Shown piece after piece: positions 11,083-22,439 of a DNA stretch of 64,000 bases; positions within the stretch are counted from its first letter, which is position 1, and each line of letters opens with the position of its first letter. The position numbers and the translations under genes are program-made. This stretch comes from Sodiomyces alkalinus F11 (Eukaryota; Ascomycota; Sordariomycetes; Glomerellales; Plectosphaerellaceae). The stretch lies in contig NW_021167088.1 in NCBI RefSeq assembly GCF_003711515.1, positions 210,351 to 274,350 of the forward strand. Direction: 5' to 3'. Under the pieces are notes generated by a model. The model did no database searches. It had not been told where the DNA came from and saw nothing but the letters and a program-made list of their open reading frames with translations.

Positions 11083-13740
11083 TAGTCTTTACCTCTTGCC
11101 ATCCTTCTGTGCTTGTGTTTCTTGTTTCGCCGAACAGTAACCTGCTCCTCCGATCGCAGAACGACCTTGTGGACCGTAGAAACATGGTTCCGGAAGTGGT
11201 CCAGTGACACTAACTTGATATCTTTGTATTTAGGATAGTCGTAGTATATAGTATCGCCGCGGCGTTACGCTAATTCGCGTGACTCGAGGTGCTGGTTATC
11301 GAAGTGGTCGTTACGTATAGTAGGACGATAGAATCTAAAAGTCCGCTCGTCTCTTAAAAGACGCTTATCTCCGATATAGATAGGATACTGGGTCGGATCT
11401 ATTAGGAGGGGTAAGGGGGATAGCTTAGGCTTAGGCTTAGGTTTAGGCTCGAATTTAAGCTCCGGTAACTCTAGTTTTACGGGAGGCCTAGCTCGCTTAC
11501 CTTTCCTTATATATCCATGCCGGCGGGTCTCGCGCTTTTTATAGAGCGATACCTTTAGATCGATCCACTCCACGCGACGGCACGCGATCTCCTTATCCGA
11601 CTAATCGTCCGATTAGCTCCTCTAAAGTTCGGTAAGCCGTGTATATTCTGGGATAGTAAGCTCTAACTTAGGCTCCTTATATTCCTCGTCTATCTTACCG
11701 CGCGCCTGCCTCTTAATATCGCGGGTTAGCTACGTGTAGAAGTAGTGCTCGTGGTAGTTTCTAACGACTAAGGTCTCGCGCCGTGTTTTCTTAAGTTTTA
11801 TCTGCTCGGTAAGTATCCGTATCTCTTATTCGGCTTCTAGGCCCCTAATACAATATCCTCCCTATTTAAGTAATACTCGTCGCCGCTCTAACTTAACGAT
11901 TTCGGGGAGGGGTGGCAGGCTCGCCTACACTTCTTCGGGCACTATATCGCGCTTTACCCGGGGGTCACGGCTAAGGCTAACGTGGGCGAATAACTTATAT
12001 AGTTCGCTCTCCGTCTTTTCCTTAAGGAAGGTGTTCTGTATATCGAATTTAACTATCTAATTAAGGTAGGTATTATTAAAGGTAAGAAACCTAGGATTAT
12101 AGCGTATTATCTAGTCTTAGATAGTATCCGGAGTATTACCTATAGGTATATTAGCTTTATAGAGTAGGGCGCGCCGTAGCTCGTGGCTAGCTAATTAGGA
12201 CATGATAAACTATTTATAGAGTTAAAGGCACCTTAGCGGTAGGCCTTAGACGTTTAGCGAATCTCGAACCCTGTATCTTCGCTCTACTAGCCTATATCGT
12301 CCCTAAGCTTAGAATAGGGTATAGCTTTGTTTTTAGATAGTTCCCCGTTATGATCGAAGCGGCGGAAAATAGGAATCTTAAGTTTAGACGATTTCCACCG
12401 TAGGGGAATAGACGCTATGCCTGCTAGAACCTTCGTTCCTAATACACGCGATGCGTTTATTAAGCTCTATGCGTTAAAGGCCTTATCGTCGAGTATAAGG
12501 GTAATAATATCGCTAATAAGGCAAAAAACCAGCTTCCGGGTAGGCGTGAAGTAGAAGACGGTCCTGCGTAAATTAGCGCTAGTATAGTGCTATCGGTAGC
12601 CGTTTAGTAGAAACTCACGGCTTCGGCTTATTATCTGCGCCTTTATAATAATCGAACTTAATAGCTATCGTATATACTGCCCATCCTATACGTGGGTGGT
12701 AAACGATTATAAGTATAATATCCTCGTAGTAAAGAGCCTTAGGCCGACTGCGGGCCTTAGTTTCCGCCGCTAGTAGCTTATCTAGCTATAGGTCGTTATT
12801 ATTATCGTCCTTATCGTTATTACTGTTAGGCAGCGATACGACCTTAGAGCCGAAGAGCGTCTTAGTAGAGCCGTCTTTAGGCTTACGTCTCTTATTATCG
12901 ACAAGCTTAGCAGGCCTTGCTCTAGTAAAGTATATAATCTTATAGTAGCCGTTAAATTAAACGCGGTGTTATTCGCCGGGGAAAATACACGTGTTATAAG
13001 CTATATTAAACGCTGAAACTACCTCTAAGCCGGCCGTGTTTACGACCGGCTTAGCGTTAACGTTAGGCTTACGAAGACCGAACCGTGGGACTAGATACTA
13101 ACGGTGGTACTATCTAAGAGTTTCTCCGTTAGCACCTTTAAGGCTATAGAATAGGGACGCACCGTATCCGGAGGGGTAATAACGAATACCTTAGATTTAT
13201 AATACCTTATATACTTCCTTAGTATCGTTATAATCTATATATCGACTAGTAACTATAGTGTATAGCTACTAGAACTAGCGTATATATACGTGAGTAGTGT
13301 CCTAGGACTTTACGTTATAGTTAGTATAGACGAAGAGTATAAAGTCTATCGTCGTCATTTATCGTAGGTCTTTTAAGGTCGCCTCCTAGTCGCCTATATT
13401 CTTCTGCTCGTAGTACCTTAGCCGTATATTAGATGATAGCCGGTTAGTGCGAAGGACTAACGACTTACCTCTGCTACTTTTTAAGCACACCGGCGACGTT
13501 GATTTCTGTGCTATCTATATAGAACGGCTTAACGAAGGTTACTCGCCGTAGCCTTTTTCGGTTCGCCGTGTGCTCCTTAGCGGATAATATTAGGGGTTAT
13601 TTAGCGGTTCTGCTACGTGACTCTTACTAGGCGAAATAGGCGAGGAAGTCGGAATAGCTATCTCGTGTGTCGTTAGCGCCGGCGCGATACGCTCTAGCGG
13701 TTATCGACTAAGCTATAGGGATATAAATAATAGTGCAGAG
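11083..13740 (-). pseudogene. RIP-damaged DUF3435 (tyrosine-recombinase-family) gene
   Basis: Reading the minus strand from about 13,740 gives a DUF3435-type protein. At about 12,730-12,600 it has YEDIILI...FDYYKGADNKPKP. At about 12,530-12,240 comes the segment leading to an Arg near KAYR.GAFNSINSL. At 12,180-11,940 it reads NTPDTI.D.IIRYNP...NTYLN.IVKFDIQNTFL...AHVSLSRDPR. The 3' end (about 11,440-11,160) is a C2H2-like pair ending LDHFRNHVSTVHKVVLR. Many expected Cys or His codons are now Tyr, and internal stops are TAG/TAA in place of Gln. RIP stops near 11,220; the last 45 codons and the stop (11,083-11,085) look undamaged. The family includes Starship captain recombinases, but this C2H2-bearing branch is also common outside Starships. 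No function remains. Confidence 0.8.
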
Positions 13741-14115
13741 ACGCTTGCTCTGGGGTGGGGAGATAGTGGGAGCAGGTTATTTACGGGGTATTTAAATGCC
13801 GGAGCAAAGAAGAGAAGGCCAGCGAAGACCTTCGAAGGCGTTGCCGCTATTTATGGTGGCAGTCGACCATGATAGCGGATAGTCGGTTTCGAAAAGAGTT
13901 AACAACAGGAGCAACAGTCCAAGAACCAGTTCTAGGTTAGGCACTCCTAAAACCAGGCCCTGGGTAAACTCCGGCCATAATATGGGTAGGGCTGCTCTGT
14001 CCCTGGCTTTGCCCCCTGGAGGTACTGAGTACTTAAGATGCAGCATATCGCGCTCCTATATCAGGGACTGCTGATACCTATGCGAATGGCGGCAGAATCC
14101 GCCCAATTAGGCGGC
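13741..14115. other. Unmutated single-copy segment between two RIP blocks
   Basis: About 375 bp with normal CpA/TpG content, wedged between the DUF3435 block and the first Gypsy element. It has an 84-codon minus-strand frame (13,792-14,046) with no recognisable domain. It lies where the 5' flank of the DUF3435 gene would be. RIP acts on duplicated DNA, so this piece was probably single-copy when its neighbours were mutated. Confidence 0.5.
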
Positions 14116-14519
14116 CCCAGCAGCGACTTCTCTAGTTAAAAAGTATTTATATTAGCGATTCTTAGCCTAATTAAATATCTTCGTCGTTAGCGGCCGAATA
14201 GCTAATTAACTATAACCCTGCCACTAATAGCACTACTCGGCTATAGATAATTAGCAGTATAAGCAGTATTATTAGTCTTTAACCCGAGTTTTAATTAAAT
14301 TTTCCTCCTAGCCCTATAATCTCGGAGAATACCCCGATTCCACCTTATATATCTAGTGCTATAGATATAGATATAAATTAACCGTAGACTAGCTTAGGGT
14401 CTTATAAGACTATGATAGGAATTAACCTAAATTAGCTATACACGGGAAGTTAATAAGATTAAAAGAATCGTTTACCTTTAATTTTATATTCCCGACCCTA
14501 ATCACTAGTTAAACCGTAG

Positions 14520-17500
14520 TTACCTAGCTTTAGGGAGCTAGAAGATCTATTAGCTAAAGAGAATATACAGCTTAAATAAAAGAGATAAGAATAGCAGGCT
14601 CGTAAATAAGAGCGCTAGCGTTAATAATAGCTATACGATTAGTTAAAGAATATTCGGCAGTAACGTGCCGATAATATAGCCGCTACTTAATAGCAGGCGA
14701 ATAATACCGACGATTTTAGTCAGGTAATTATATATTTATATCCCCTACCCCTAACTCTCAGTAATTCAGCTATACCCCCGCCTAATATACCTATAGCATC
14801 TAGTCAGGCTTTATAGCCCTACTAACCTATTTAAAATTATTAACTTATTCCCGTCTAAATAGCCGCTACTCTATAGCCGACTACTTTGGAGAACCCTGCT
14901 TTTTCGAAACTTAATATACTAAATCCCTATTTTTCCGCTACTTTGTGGGCTTAATATAAATCTTTTATTACGCAGATATAGCAGATTCGTATTATTAACC
15001 CTACTCTTAACGATAACACTAACCGTATTATTTTTACTATATAGTGCCTCGCACTATCCTTACGATAGGATTATAACTTAGAAGCCAACCGATAATAGCC
15101 TAACGGTAGGCTATCTTAGGACGAATTTTTAGCTTAGCTCCGCGATTAGATACTAGATAGTAATACTCGAGTTTTACAGGCGGTTTAACGTATATTCTAT
15201 AAGGACTCACGGCAGGGTCCCCGTTAATCCTATAATAATTTTAAAGCTAAGTGGCGATTATTCGAATCCGAGCTCCCTATTCCCTTACCGGAGATTATCG
15301 GTGTTACTTCTATAATTACGAAATTACGAGATAATTTACGCCCTTAGATTATACTAGGCGGCTTACCTATAACGTATCGTAAATTAGATTGACAGGCTAA
15401 ATAGGCCGAATTAATTCTTACTAAAAGTAGTAAATACGCAGTTAATTACTAGTTGCATAATAATCGTTCTTAACGTTACGGTCGTAATAACGATTTCCGG
15501 GGAACTAAGCGTTCTTATAATAACGCCGCTAATATCACCACTACCTAATAGCAGAACACTTAGCCTATTTCCGTACCTCTAATTTATCGTCCTATTAATA
15601 AGATTACTTATTTTAAATATTATGCGAAGGGCTATTACGCTAATACTTACCCGTAAAGATATTCTTTTCTATCTAGCTAATAGCAGACTACTAGTAGTTT
15701 AACTAAACCTCCTCCTACCACTAGCTCTAACACTATCCCTATCCTTACCCGTATTATAGAGTTATATAATAATAACGATTAAGAACTCTCCCCGCTATAG
15801 CTAAGCATTACTAACTCTACCGTGGAGGTTAAAGTTAGTCTACGGCAGGGTAAAGAATAGATTAAGATCCTAGCTTTACTTAATAGTGGTGTAGAATTTA
15901 GTCTAATCGACCGTTCTCTTTTAGGAGCTACCGGCGGCTTAGCGGCTAGCTTAGTATAGAATCTCTCTTAGACTTTAGGTAAAGCCGATATTCAGATTCA
16001 GACTTACAGCACCACCACTATACTTTTTAAGGCGACCGATAGTTAGTCGGTTACTAAACTATAGAAGGAGGAATTTCGAATTATTAATATTAATACGAAT
16101 ATAAAATATAAAATTATTCTAGGCGGCACTTAACTCCACGCCGTTAACCCTACTATTAACTAATAGACTAATAAGTGGATCTACCCTTTATCCCCCGATT
16201 ATTTTTCTCTTATCTCTACACCGAAGTAGATTCGTTCGGCTAAACGTACCGCGCGTTATACTATTATTTTATCTATAAACGAATATCTTTCTTCTTTACC
16301 ACGGATTAGCAGAGTTATATTATCGGCTACTTAATAGGAGGAGCCTAGTAATCTAACCGTTAATTCTAATATTCCTCCCTATTTATATAATATTCCTAAT
16401 ATTTATCACGAGTTTAAAGACATTTTTAATATCGATCGAGTAGCGTTACTTCCCGGTCACTAATAATAGGATTATACTATTTAACTAAAGGATAATAAAT
16501 ATCTATTATTTAGACTAATCTACTCTTTATCTAATACTAAGCTATAAGTCCTCCGCGAATATCTTACTAATACTTTAGGTAATTAGTGGATACGACTCTC
16601 TAGTAGCCTAGCTAGCGCCCCCGTTTTATTCATTCTAAAGAAAAATAGTAAGTTACGTTTATATATCGACTACCGCGCCCTTAATAAGATTACTAGGAAG
16701 GACCGTACTCCCTTACCGTTAATTAGCGAGATACTTAACCGTTTAATTAAATTAAAAATCTATAGTAAATTAGACCTTAAGGATATTTATTATCGACTTC
16801 GAATTAAGGAAGGTAATAAATAGAAAACGGCTTTTCGCACGAAATATAATCACCTTAAATACCTTATTATACCTTTTAGACTTACTAATACGCCCGCTAG
16901 GTTTTAACGGTATATTAACCAGGCACTCTCCGGTCTTATTAATACTATTTATATCGTTTATTTAGATAATATCCTTATCTATAGTTATTCCCTTATTAAG
17001 CACTAGCGGTATATTAAGCAGGTCCTACGTAGATTACGCGAATAGGACTTATACGTAAACGCTAAAAAATATAAATTTAAAATTAATAAAGTAGACTTCC
17101 TAGAGTTCTGCTATAGCCTAGCGGGTATTAAGATAGACCCTGATCGTGTAAACGCTATTATTAATTAGCCACGGCCTATAACTATTCGCGAAATTTAAGT
17201 CTTTTTAGGATTTACGGGGTTTTACCGGCGTTTTATTTATAATTACTCTAAAATTATACGACTATTCACGGACTAATTACGGATCGGCGGCTATATACTA
17301 GCCGAACTACTAGAAGATTTTTATTATGCTTTTAAACAACTTAAGGATACTTTTCTTTTTCTACCCATTTTACGGTATTGTAACCCCTTATTACTAACAC
17401 GCCTTAAAACTAATACTTCTAATTTTGCTATTAGTGCTGTCCTGAGTTAACTAAAGGACCGCGTCTAACGCCTAGTTACTTTCCTTTCACGTAAGCTTAA

Positions 17501-19430
17501 AGGCGCTAAATTAAAGTATACTACTCCGGATACCGAGCTTATAGTTATTATAGAGGTATATCGCTATTAGCGTTACTACTTACTCTATAGCGCCTTTACT
17601 ATTAATATCCTAACAGACTACCTTAATTATTAGACGCTACTAGATAAACCTAAGCTTAGTAGTAAATATATACGCTGGCTTAACGAATTAGGCACTTATA
17701 ATATTCGTATTATTCACTAACCGGGTAATAAGAACTCTGCCGACGGTCTTTTACGAAATCCTCTTTATCTTCCCACTTCTAATAAACGTCTTATTATTAC
17801 TTAGGAGGTGCTAGATAATTTTATATCTAAATTTCGGGTAGCCCCCGCCCGAGCACCGGATAACTAATAGCTACCTAATATCCTTAACGATATTCACTAA
17901 GCTTAAAAAGAAGATGATTTTCATATTTCCGGTAGATAGTTAATAGCTAATTAGCGAGAGCCTAATTTATAGACCCGTAGTATCGATAATCTTATTCGAT
18001 TCCACGGTAAGGTCTATATTCCTCGATCTTCTAAGCTTTAGTTAATAATGCTTTAATTATACCACGATAATTCGACTATAGGTTACCAGGGAATTATAAA
18101 GATATTAAAACGAATCTAATAATCTTTTTATTAGCCTAGAATATTAACGGATATTCGCTAGTAGATACCTAGTTACCCTTTTTATTAATATACTAAATCT
18201 CGCACTTATACTCCTTATAGCGAACTAGCCCCTTTACCTATTCCGACCTAGCTATTTTAGTAAATTTTAATAGATTTTATTACCGGCCTACTACTTATTA
18301 AATAGCCGGGGGGTAAGCAGAAAGATACTATTCTTATAGTTATCTATAGACTAACTAAATATTCCCTTTTTATTCCTACCTCTAGTAAGCTTATAGCTAA
18401 GGGGTTAGCGACCACCTTATAGTATTATATTTTTAAGGTGTATAGTCTACCCGATAGTATTATCTCCGACCGTGGAAGTCTTTTTATAAATGCTTTTTAA
18501 CGTACGCTATACGGCTTACTATAAGTTAAACGCCGCCTTTCCACTACGTACTACCCGTAGACTAATAGCTAAACCGAACGTATTAACTAAATTCTTAAGT
18601 ATTACCTTCACTCCTACGCTATATAATAATAAGATAATTAGGTTAATCTTTTAGACCTTACCGAATTTATATATAACACGTTATAGTATTCCGCTACTCG
18701 TTATTCACCCGCTAAGGCCCTAATAGGTTATAACCCGCGCGGCCCCTATACTCCTATACTATAAGTTAAACGGCCCTCTGCGTTAGCAGAAAAGAGAGTA
18801 AAATAACTATCTCTTAACCACACGTTAATTTATAAGTAACTATTACTTAGTAATCGGGTAATAGCTAACTATTATAACCGTAAACACACACTAAAGGAAT
18901 TTTATTTACACGATAAGATTTTAGTATCTACTAAAAACTTAAAAATTACACGCCCGAGTCGAAAATTATTATATAAATACATCGAGCCTTTCAAGATTAT
19001 TAAAGTGATAGGTGATCACCGGTTAGCTTATAAGGTCGACCTCCCTAAGTATCTTCGGATTTATAACGTTTTCCCTATCAGTTTACTTAAGCCTTTTAAC
19101 TAAAATAGCCGTTAAGCGCCGGCTAAGTAGCTATTAGATATTAAAGGGGAAAAGGGGAATAAGTTTAAGGTTAAAAGGATTTTAGGCACGCGCTAGAACC
19201 CTAAGCGCCGCTACTATGAATTTTTTATTAAGTGGGAAGGTTATCCTGTAGAAGAAAATACTTAGGAACCTAAATTATATCTCTATAAAGATTTAGTCGC
19301 GGAGTACCTCTCTAATTAGGTAACCGCTAATTTATAGTTATTAACGGTATAGTAATATTACTATTTTACTAAATTAACTACGTTTCTTTATATTACTATT
19401 TTATAGCTAATAATATCCAGCCGCCTATTT
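14520..19430 (+). pseudogene. gag-pol of chromovirus A, RIP-stopped
   Basis: The frame appears continuous through about 4.9 kb, and nearly every stop is TAG/TAA replacing Gln or Trp. In order: a Gln-rich coiled coil (about 14,540-14,680); a capsid-like segment to about 15,440; an aspartic-protease-like region near 15,880; reverse transcriptase from about 16,630, with [17 protein letters not shown] and the catalytic box YLDN (from YLDD) at about 16,958; and RNase H to about 17,750. Integrase follows, with an HHCC-like zinc region at 18,000-18,190 and the D, D, E positions near 18,265, 18,465 and 18,585. A chromodomain ends the frame at about 19,155-19,320 (YYEFFIKWEGYP). Enzymatic function is lost. 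Confidence 0.8.
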
Positions 19431-19529
19431 ACGGTCTTTTTATTATTCTTAGCCGCTATTTACGAACTTTATATCAAAGCAAAATATATATAACCGCTAA
19501 GTCCTAGTTATTTATCTCTTAGCTAATAA

Positions 19530-19702
19530 TCTAAACCTAAAGGCTATATTTCTTTTAGCTAGTCTAAACCTAGTAACGATCTTTATATTCTAGTCTAAAC
19601 CTAGACGCTAATCTTCTATTAGGTGATAGATATTCGTACGCTATCTACACTTTTCTTTTTAATTCCGGTCTAAACCCGGTACTTTTTATTAGTCTAAACC
19701 TA
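19530..19702. repeat. Cluster of TCTAAACCTA motifs
   Basis: Four copies of TCTAAACCTA (19,530; 19,563; 19,594; 19,693) and a variant TCTAAACCC at 19,669 lie in the 3' untranslated part of chromovirus A. Several sit in small inverted repeats of the CTAG/TTAG kind. Function unknown. Confidence 0.5.
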
Positions 19703-20399
19703 ATAAACCCGACCCTAACTAACTAAGGGTCACCCCTTAATCCACGATATCATCGAAGTTATAATACCCACTCTTATAATAACTAATTAGTAATAGGTTA
19801 TAAGTTAGGAATATAAAGAGAATTACCCACCTATTAATTACTAGCGGGGATACTCTTATTATCCTCCTTATCTATAATATCGCTATAGTTATTATTTATT
19901 AGAGGAGGGAGAGGTATAGATACTAGAGTAATAATGGTGGTCCTACTATTAGCGACGGCCTAACTACTTAATTCCTTTAGTTAATTCCTAAATTCCTATA
20001 CATTTATTAGTTCTGCTATTATAAGCTAACTACTAGTTAACCTATAATAATCTTATCGGTTAGGGATTTTTATCTATCCCGGAGTGCCCTAACGAGAGAT
20101 GCTTAGGCGCTAGTATACTTTTTTCGTTTTTCTTATAGTATTAATAATTATCGTAATATATTAGTAACCGCTACGCTGCTATTAGCCTACCGCTCGGCTA
20201 TAATTAACTACCGCTAAACTTACTCTTAGCGCTCCTTTTCTAACTTAGCAGCAGGACGCTTCTAACCTAATAGCTATATCTTCTTATAGTTTAATACATA
20301 TTTACCCAGGCGCTATAAATATTATAGCTTACTCTATTCTATTTTTAGAAATTATCACCTAATAGCTAACCCGCGGGTATATACCTTTAAGCTTATATC

Positions 20400-21076
20400 C
20401 GCCTTATATTAATATTACTTAATTATATCACGGAGACGTATAATTTTATCTAACTATATATATAGTATCTGTAATTAGTTAGTAGTGGAATAGCTATAGA
20501 CTAGCCAATATACTTTTATATAGGGCTTTAATCCCTATCCTATATAATATATATATTTAAGCGAGGCCGCTATTATACTAAGTTAGTAGCTGATTACCTA
20601 TTACCCCCTATTCGACCACTTTACTTATAATCTTTATAACTACACGAAGGAATTTAACCACTATTAGGGTGCCACTTTATTATCCGACTGACACACCGTA
20701 CGCACGGAACTAGAAACGGATTATATCCCTATTCTGCGGGCGGATATAAAGTATACGCCCGGGATATACTAGCTACTCCACTATTACCTAACTCGACCGT
20801 CCTATTATTTCTAGCTATGAAACTATTATTCGAATTACCGGCACTATTCTCGTTTCTATTAGTAACTTTATTATTAGTCTACTACTAACTACCGGCTATC
20901 TCTCTACTAATTAGACTTAGGGGCGCCGATATATTATTATTCTCTATATCTATACCCTAAGTACTAGATACCTCCCCGCTAGTCTCTAGCTAAATACCTA
21001 CGGTTCTATTTTTCTTTAGACGAGGCTTTTTAGGAGTTTTTATTATACCACCACTATAACTTCCCTTAGGAGGCAT
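20400..21076 (-). pseudogene. Antisense frame of chromovirus A (Cys-containing)
   Basis: An ATG at 21,074-21,076 opens a frame on the strand opposite to pol, starting MPPKGSYSGG. It is low-complexity (Asn/Ser-rich), then at about 20,710-20,660 reads FLVPCVRCVSRIIKWHPNSG, a CxxC-type Cys-rich motif. Stops are TAG/TAA in the RIP pattern. The C-terminal part below about 20,600 is too damaged to follow. Hypothetical proteins with such a Cys-rich domain and a coiled coil are frequent in fungal genomes and may derive from retroelements like this one (recollection and inference). Confidence 0.5.
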
Positions 21077-21864
21077 AGTTATCCTATAGCTAATCAGCTA
21101 TCACCTATATTCCCACTATAAATCTAGACTACTATAAATCTAAAGGCACTTATAGAGCTCGGTAAATATTCACCTAACTATAACCTTTCTCTATTAATCT
21201 GTTTTATATTAATTCTATCTAACCGCTATCTAGCTATTTCTCTCCTTCGAAATTAAATTCTAAATTATATATACCGATAGGAAACTCGTAACGAAAAATA
21301 GACTTATATATACTAAAAGAAAAACTGTATACACGTTAGCTACTAGTTAGCCCTCTACTAACCCGCGACCTCTTCTACCCTAGCCCCGGCTATATAACGC
21401 TACCTATAGACTTTTATAAATAGGGGGGGGGTACTTATAACCTCCTTAGGGAGCCTAAAAAGGGGAAAAAGAAGAAGAAAAGGAAAAAAAGCCTGTAGCC
21501 GAAAAGATCCTCTATATAATAGTAAGGCCCCACTTATCGTGCCTACTATTTTACACACGTATAAAGGGGTAGGCACGCCTTTATTACCGGTAACGCACTT
21601 CCCTATTCACGGAATAAATAATACCAACGCCTTTAATAAACGGGGAGATATTAGGTGTTTAATAATACTACTACTATCTAATAGTAGATAAACAGCTACT
21701 TTAAACTTTTATTTTATACCTGTTATTATATAAGGATATATCTCTTATAGACTTATTCTTTATAATAAACTTCTATAAACCACCGTCTAATCAACGGTTA
21801 GCTACCTATAGTAGTTCTTTCTATACCCTTATATATACCTAAAATAGCACACTTTGTAAGGAAT

Positions 21865-22394
21865 TGTTACGGCCAGCAAACCTAACATGCACCAAGGGCA
21901 TACTGGTGTGTAACGTACTGGGGCGGTCGGCGAACCAGGAGATAACCAGAAGATGGCTCAGGGTAACATCACGTGCCAAGTCACGCGATGGGTGGCCGGT
22001 GTAGTGTGCACCCGTACAGGGAACCTATTAGCATAGGGGGATCACTGGGATCACCAGGGGTCACTTAGTCTGGGAAGTGATCCGGCATAATCCCGAACCA
22101 GGAGATCACCAGGGCACCTATGATCCCGTGGATATATAAACCAGAGTATCCTAGGTCTTACTTCTATTAGAGAATAAGATATCGATTAATCTAAGTCTTC
22201 ACCTGGACTATTAGTCTACGCCTAACTCTACCTTATAAAGAAGACGCCTAGTCTTTACGACGTAACTACGACTAGATACTACGAACGATAGTTACTGCTC
22301 TTTAGTTAATATCCTCTTCTTATCTTAAACTAAAACCTCGACGCCAGTCCCCTATCGTCTACTATACTATAAAGGACCGGAAGCCGTCATAACA
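21865..22394 (+). repeat. 5' LTR of chromovirus B
   Basis: 530 bp, TGTTACGG...CCGTCATAACA. Its first 300 bp keep G/C at about 23 sites where the 3' LTR has A/T. Its last 200 bp carry A/T at about 12 sites where the 3' LTR keeps G/C. I saw no transversion or indel between the two. Confidence 0.93.
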
Positions 22395-22439
22395 TTTTAA
22401 TCGATCCTATTCGGTAAGCTAACCTTAACAGCTAATAAG

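Larger units (their letters stand above)
14116..21859 (+). mobile_element. Ty3/Gypsy chromovirus A, RIP-inactivated, ends unresolved
   Basis: A gag-pol reading frame on the plus strand occupies about 14,520-19,430. It is followed by about 2.4 kb of AT-rich 3' sequence with an antisense open frame. LTRs were not found: nothing before 14,116 matches the sequence after 19,430. The 3' sequence runs up to the insertion point of element B at 21,860 and may resume at 29,198. Whether the 306-bp repeat at 29,451, preceded by a purine-rich tract, is its 3' LTR cannot be settled here. Confidence 0.75.
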
